Below are positions 62,131-64,000 of a stretch of DNA of 64,000 bases, piece after piece; position 1 is the stretch's first letter, and each line of letters begins with the position of its first letter. A program made the translations under genes and the position numbers. Under the pieces are notes generated by a model. The model did no database searches. It worked only from the letters and a program-made list of their open reading frames with translations, and had not been told where the DNA came from. Source of the stretch: Parerythrobacter jejuensis (lineage in GTDB: Bacteria > Pseudomonadota > Alphaproteobacteria > Sphingomonadales > Sphingomonadaceae). The stretch covers positions 1,860,001 through 1,924,000 of the forward strand of contig NZ_BAAAZF010000001.1 in the NCBI RefSeq assembly GCF_039536765.1, read 5' to 3'.

Positions 62131-62134
62131 TCCC

Positions 62135-62872
62135 TTGAGCGAAGAACAAAGCCTGCGCACACTGATTGTCGATGATGAGCCACTCGCCGTGGAGCGGATG
62201 CAGGTCATCTGTGCCAAGATCCCCCAGCTCAATGTGGTGGGCACGGCAAGCGACGGTGATGCGGCATTGCGACTCGTGGAGGCGCTGCAGCCTGATCTGG
62301 TGCTGCTCGACATGACCATGCCCGGCCTGGATGGGTTGGGTGTAGCGAGAGCGCTCGGCAAACTGGAGAAACGGCCTGCCGTCATCTTCGTGACCGCTCA
62401 TGATCATTTCGCGGTCGAGGCCTTTGATCTCGATGCAGTCGACTATGTCCTCAAGCCGGTCGCCAAAGATCGGTTGGAACGTGCAATTGATCGCGCTGTG
62501 GCGCGCCAGGGCGGCGCGCAAGATGCTCGTACCGAAAGCCAATGGCTCGAAGAGCTTTGGGTCCCGCACCGGTCCGAATTGATCCGTATCGAAACAGCGC
62601 AAGTTTCCCGCATCGATGCAGAACGCGATTATGTGCGCCTGTATGTAGAAGATCGCACATACTTACTCCTCCAGACCATTGCCGGGCTGGAAAAGCGCCT
62701 TGATCCGGCGGAGTTCATCCGGATCCACCGCTCCACCATCCTGCGCAAGGATGGTATTCGAGGCCTGCGCCATGATGGTTTGGGCGTTTGGTCTGTCGAG
62801 TTGGACGATGGCGAGGCATTGCGGATTGGCCGCACCTATTTGCCCAAGGTGAAAGCCATGGCCGGACGCTGA
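62135..62872 (+). CDS. LytTR-family response regulator
   Basis: A 245-residue response regulator. The receiver domain begins LRTLIVDDEPLAVERMQ, with the phospho-acceptor Asp near residue 59 in LVLLDMTMPGLDG and the lysine in VDYVLKPVAKDRL. The C-terminal LytTR DNA-binding domain (about 145-240) includes VSRIDAERDYVRLYVEDRTYLLL and FIRIHRSTILRKDGI. I propose a TTG start at 62135, 4 bp after the kinase stop with AAAGG upstream; the longer frame to 62045 overlaps the kinase and adds unrelated residues. Targets are unknown. Confidence 0.87.
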   Translation: MSEEQSLRTLIVDDEPLAVERMQVICAKIPQLNVVGTASDGDAALRLVEALQPDLVLLDMTMPGLDGLGVARALGKLEKRPAVIFVTAHDHFAVEAFDLDAVDYVLKPVAKDRLERAIDRAVARQGGAQDARTESQWLEELWVPHRSELIRIETAQVSRIDAERDYVRLYVEDRTYLLLQTIAGLEKRLDPAEFIRIHRSTILRKDGIRGLRHDGLGVWSVELDDGEALRIGRTYLPKVKAMAGR

Positions 62873-63143
62873 AAAGCGCTGCTTGCCGGGCTCTTCCGAT
62901 TTACTATGCGATGCGGCGCGCTATCTTGGCGCACCGTTGGCGCTGCGGGCGTCCAGTTGCCCTTGCAACACGTGATGCCGCCCTTCGCGACCAAACCTTC
63001 ATTTTCGCCCCAGTTCGAGGCCACAGGCACCGTAAGGCCGACAGGCCGCCCGAGCTTTGCCCAGGAAGGAAAGGGCGCGGATGCGTTCCGCCCGCAGGGC
63101 CGACAAGAGATCTGCTAGAGAGCGCACGGAAAACACACAAAAA
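62873..63143. other. Intergenic region with no gene recognised
   Basis: Between the response regulator and the terminator of urcA there is no frame with recognisable protein features and no hairpin that I would call, beyond ordinary GC-rich potential. It probably holds the 3' end of the two-component transcript. Confidence 0.5.
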
Positions 63144-63175
63144 CCCCGAGCCGGGGGACTGCATCCGGCTCGGGG
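63144..63175 (-). terminator. Rho-independent terminator after urcA
   Basis: A perfect 11-bp stem (CCCCGAGCCGG / CCGGCTCGGGG) with a 10-base loop. Only the minus strand has the following U-tract (TTTTTGTGTGTTTT), so it serves the leftward urcA gene. Confidence 0.85.
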
Positions 63176-63223
63176 CTCGGAAACTGGCCTTTGGGGGACA
63201 GCCTCCGGGTAGCTGGGGTTGCG

Positions 63224-63529
63224 TCAGCCACCCAAACGGTTGTTGTCGATCACTTCGGCGAACTGCTGGCGAGCGAGGCGCTTGGCTTCACGGTAGCATT
63301 TGCTTGCTTGCGAGTTGCTGATGCGAGTGCCGCTGCGCTGGGCACCGACGCGGCAATACCTTTTCGCCGCTGCATCGATCCGGCGCTCAAGAGTTTTCTG
63401 GCCCTTAACGCTGGAAAGATTGAGATCCTGGTACTGGACGACCATGTTGTCGCCGGTTTCGACAGCCAGAGCGGGCGTGCCAGCGATCAGGGTTGCGGTT
63501 GCTGCGAGGGCAATCAGGGGGGTTTTCAT
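63224..63529 (-). CDS. UrcA family protein (secreted, small)
   Basis: A 101-residue exported protein of the UrcA family, common in Sphingomonadales and Caulobacterales and of unknown function. A signal peptide (KTPLIALAATATLIAGTPALA) is followed by the characteristic VVQYQDLNLSSVKGQKTLERR (read in two parts) and two cysteines in RYCRVGA and ASKCYREA that likely form a disulphide. ATG at 63529 follows GAGGAAAC; the frame open to 63751 is rejected. The name comes from co-transcription with urc genes in other species. Confidence 0.85.
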   Translation of the reverse strand: MKTPLIALAATATLIAGTPALAVETGDNMVVQYQDLNLSSVKGQKTLERRIDAAAKRYCRVGAQRSGTRISNSQASKCYREAKRLARQQFAEVIDNNRLGG

Positions 63530-63726
63530 CGTTGTTTCCTCCGTCTGTGGGCCTGCAAGGGGGGTCAGAGGCTCTCCACGACTTTTGGAATAGGCGTGTT
63601 CGCCAGTCGGTGCATTCAGCCTTCGACTACAGGCGTGATCGCGTCGACGAAATTGGGCGCTTCGGGACGGAATGCGAAATTCCCCGGACGAACAACCATT
63701 GGCAACCGACCAATGATTACGCCAAT

Positions 63727-64000
63727 GTGTGGCACATGGCATTGTTAGCAATCTTCTTGCTCGGGATCGGCAATTTTACGCTCCACAAAGCGGTTTTGGA
63801 GAGCAAGCACCCACTACTGGGAGAGATTCCGGGCTTTTCGCGCGTGCTTGGCGGACGGCTAACGCTCGCCACGGAATTCATCATTCTGCTGGCTGCAATG
63901 TTGCTGGCCGGAAATGGCTGGCCGGGCATCGCATGGGCTTATGCCGGCTATAGCGGCCTTAATGGTCTTGCGGCCTGGCTCATTCTGAATCGCCGCGTGT
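63727..64000 (+). CDS. Predicted membrane protein, 3' end cut by the window
   Basis: An open frame with no stop to the window end gives a protein of at least 91 residues starting at GTG 63727 (or ATG 63736). Visible are helices MALLAIFLLGIGNFTLHKAV, then ESKHPLLGEIPGF, a second helix (LATEFIILLAAMLLAG), and a third in GIAWAYAGYSGLNGLAAWLI. No domain is recognised. It is divergent from urcA, with 197 bp of shared promoter space. Its codon use and hydrophobic pattern look like a real gene. Confidence 0.7.
   Translation, partial: MWHMALLAIFLLGIGNFTLHKAVLESKHPLLGEIPGFSRVLGGRLTLATEFIILLAAMLLAGNGWPGIAWAYAGYSGLNGLAAWLILNRRV

Noticed and set aside
1-64000. CRISPR arrays, insertion sequences, prophage genes, tRNA or rRNA genes
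   Set aside because: I looked for spaced repeats, transposases, phage genes, conserved rRNA segments and T-loop motifs and found none that I could support.

Overview
The window is a gene-dense, GC-rich chromosomal segment from an alphaproteobacterium. Gene families and order fit Sphingomonadales, most likely Erythrobacteraceae: a TrcR/DUF1013 regulator, a DUF2497/PopZ protein, an UrcA-family protein, a CarD regulator beside a 7Fe ferredoxin, an M23 peptidase/bactofilin pair, a SleB-type hydrolase, and the order rho-hemJ-hemE-origin-PPDK regulator. This assignment is inferred from gene content, not from a database search. I see no rRNA, tRNA, insertion sequence, prophage or CRISPR array.

Layout. 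0-5.6 kb: M23 peptidase/bactofilin pair, fatty acyl-CoA synthetase, TrcR, quinone reductase and a DUF1192 protein. 5.7-16 kb: ClpA, a DNA-repair exonuclease/ATP-dependent ligase pair, DUF1993, then a leftward block with hemB, two tandemly duplicated GNAT acetyltransferases and a gamma carbonic anhydrase, followed by a second M23 peptidase. 16-28 kb: Suv3-like RNA helicase with an S4 protein, ferredoxin, CarD, two lipoproteins, Sua5/TsaC, an acyl-CoA dehydrogenase, a DUF815 ATPase, a sorbosone-type dehydrogenase, fRMsr and a glycine-zipper protein. 28-32.7 kb: a compact three-gene chaperone-usher-like system (DUF4402 pilin candidate, PapD-like chaperone, outer-membrane usher). 32.8-45 kb: parB, parA, rsmG, mnmG, mnmE with three parS sites, a glutamate-synthase-like gene broken by a 31-bp tandem duplication, rho, hemJ and hemE. 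45.06-45.39 kb: probable chromosomal origin of replication. 45.4-50.2 kb: ppsR (RP001 homologue), maf, aroE, coaE, dnaQ, hpf and ptsN, transcribed away from the origin. 50.2-64 kb: thioesterase, DUF1491, cell-wall hydrolase, exonuclease III, ErpA, CBS protein, the operon pcm-like/tolC/popZ/S9 peptidase/ferredoxin, class I fumarase, a LytS/LytTR two-component pair, UrcA, and a membrane protein cut by the window end.

How it fits together. The core of the window looks like an origin region. oriC lies between hemE and the PPDK-regulator gene. The parABS system lies 8-12 kb to the left and a PopZ-type polar organiser 11 kb to the right. From about 28 kb to 61 kb most core genes point away from oriC, as expected for leading-strand genes. 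The items most worth following are oriC/parS, the minimal chaperone-usher locus, the 31-bp frameshifting duplication, and a palindrome shared by the promoters of the GIN lipoprotein and the pcm/tolC operon.
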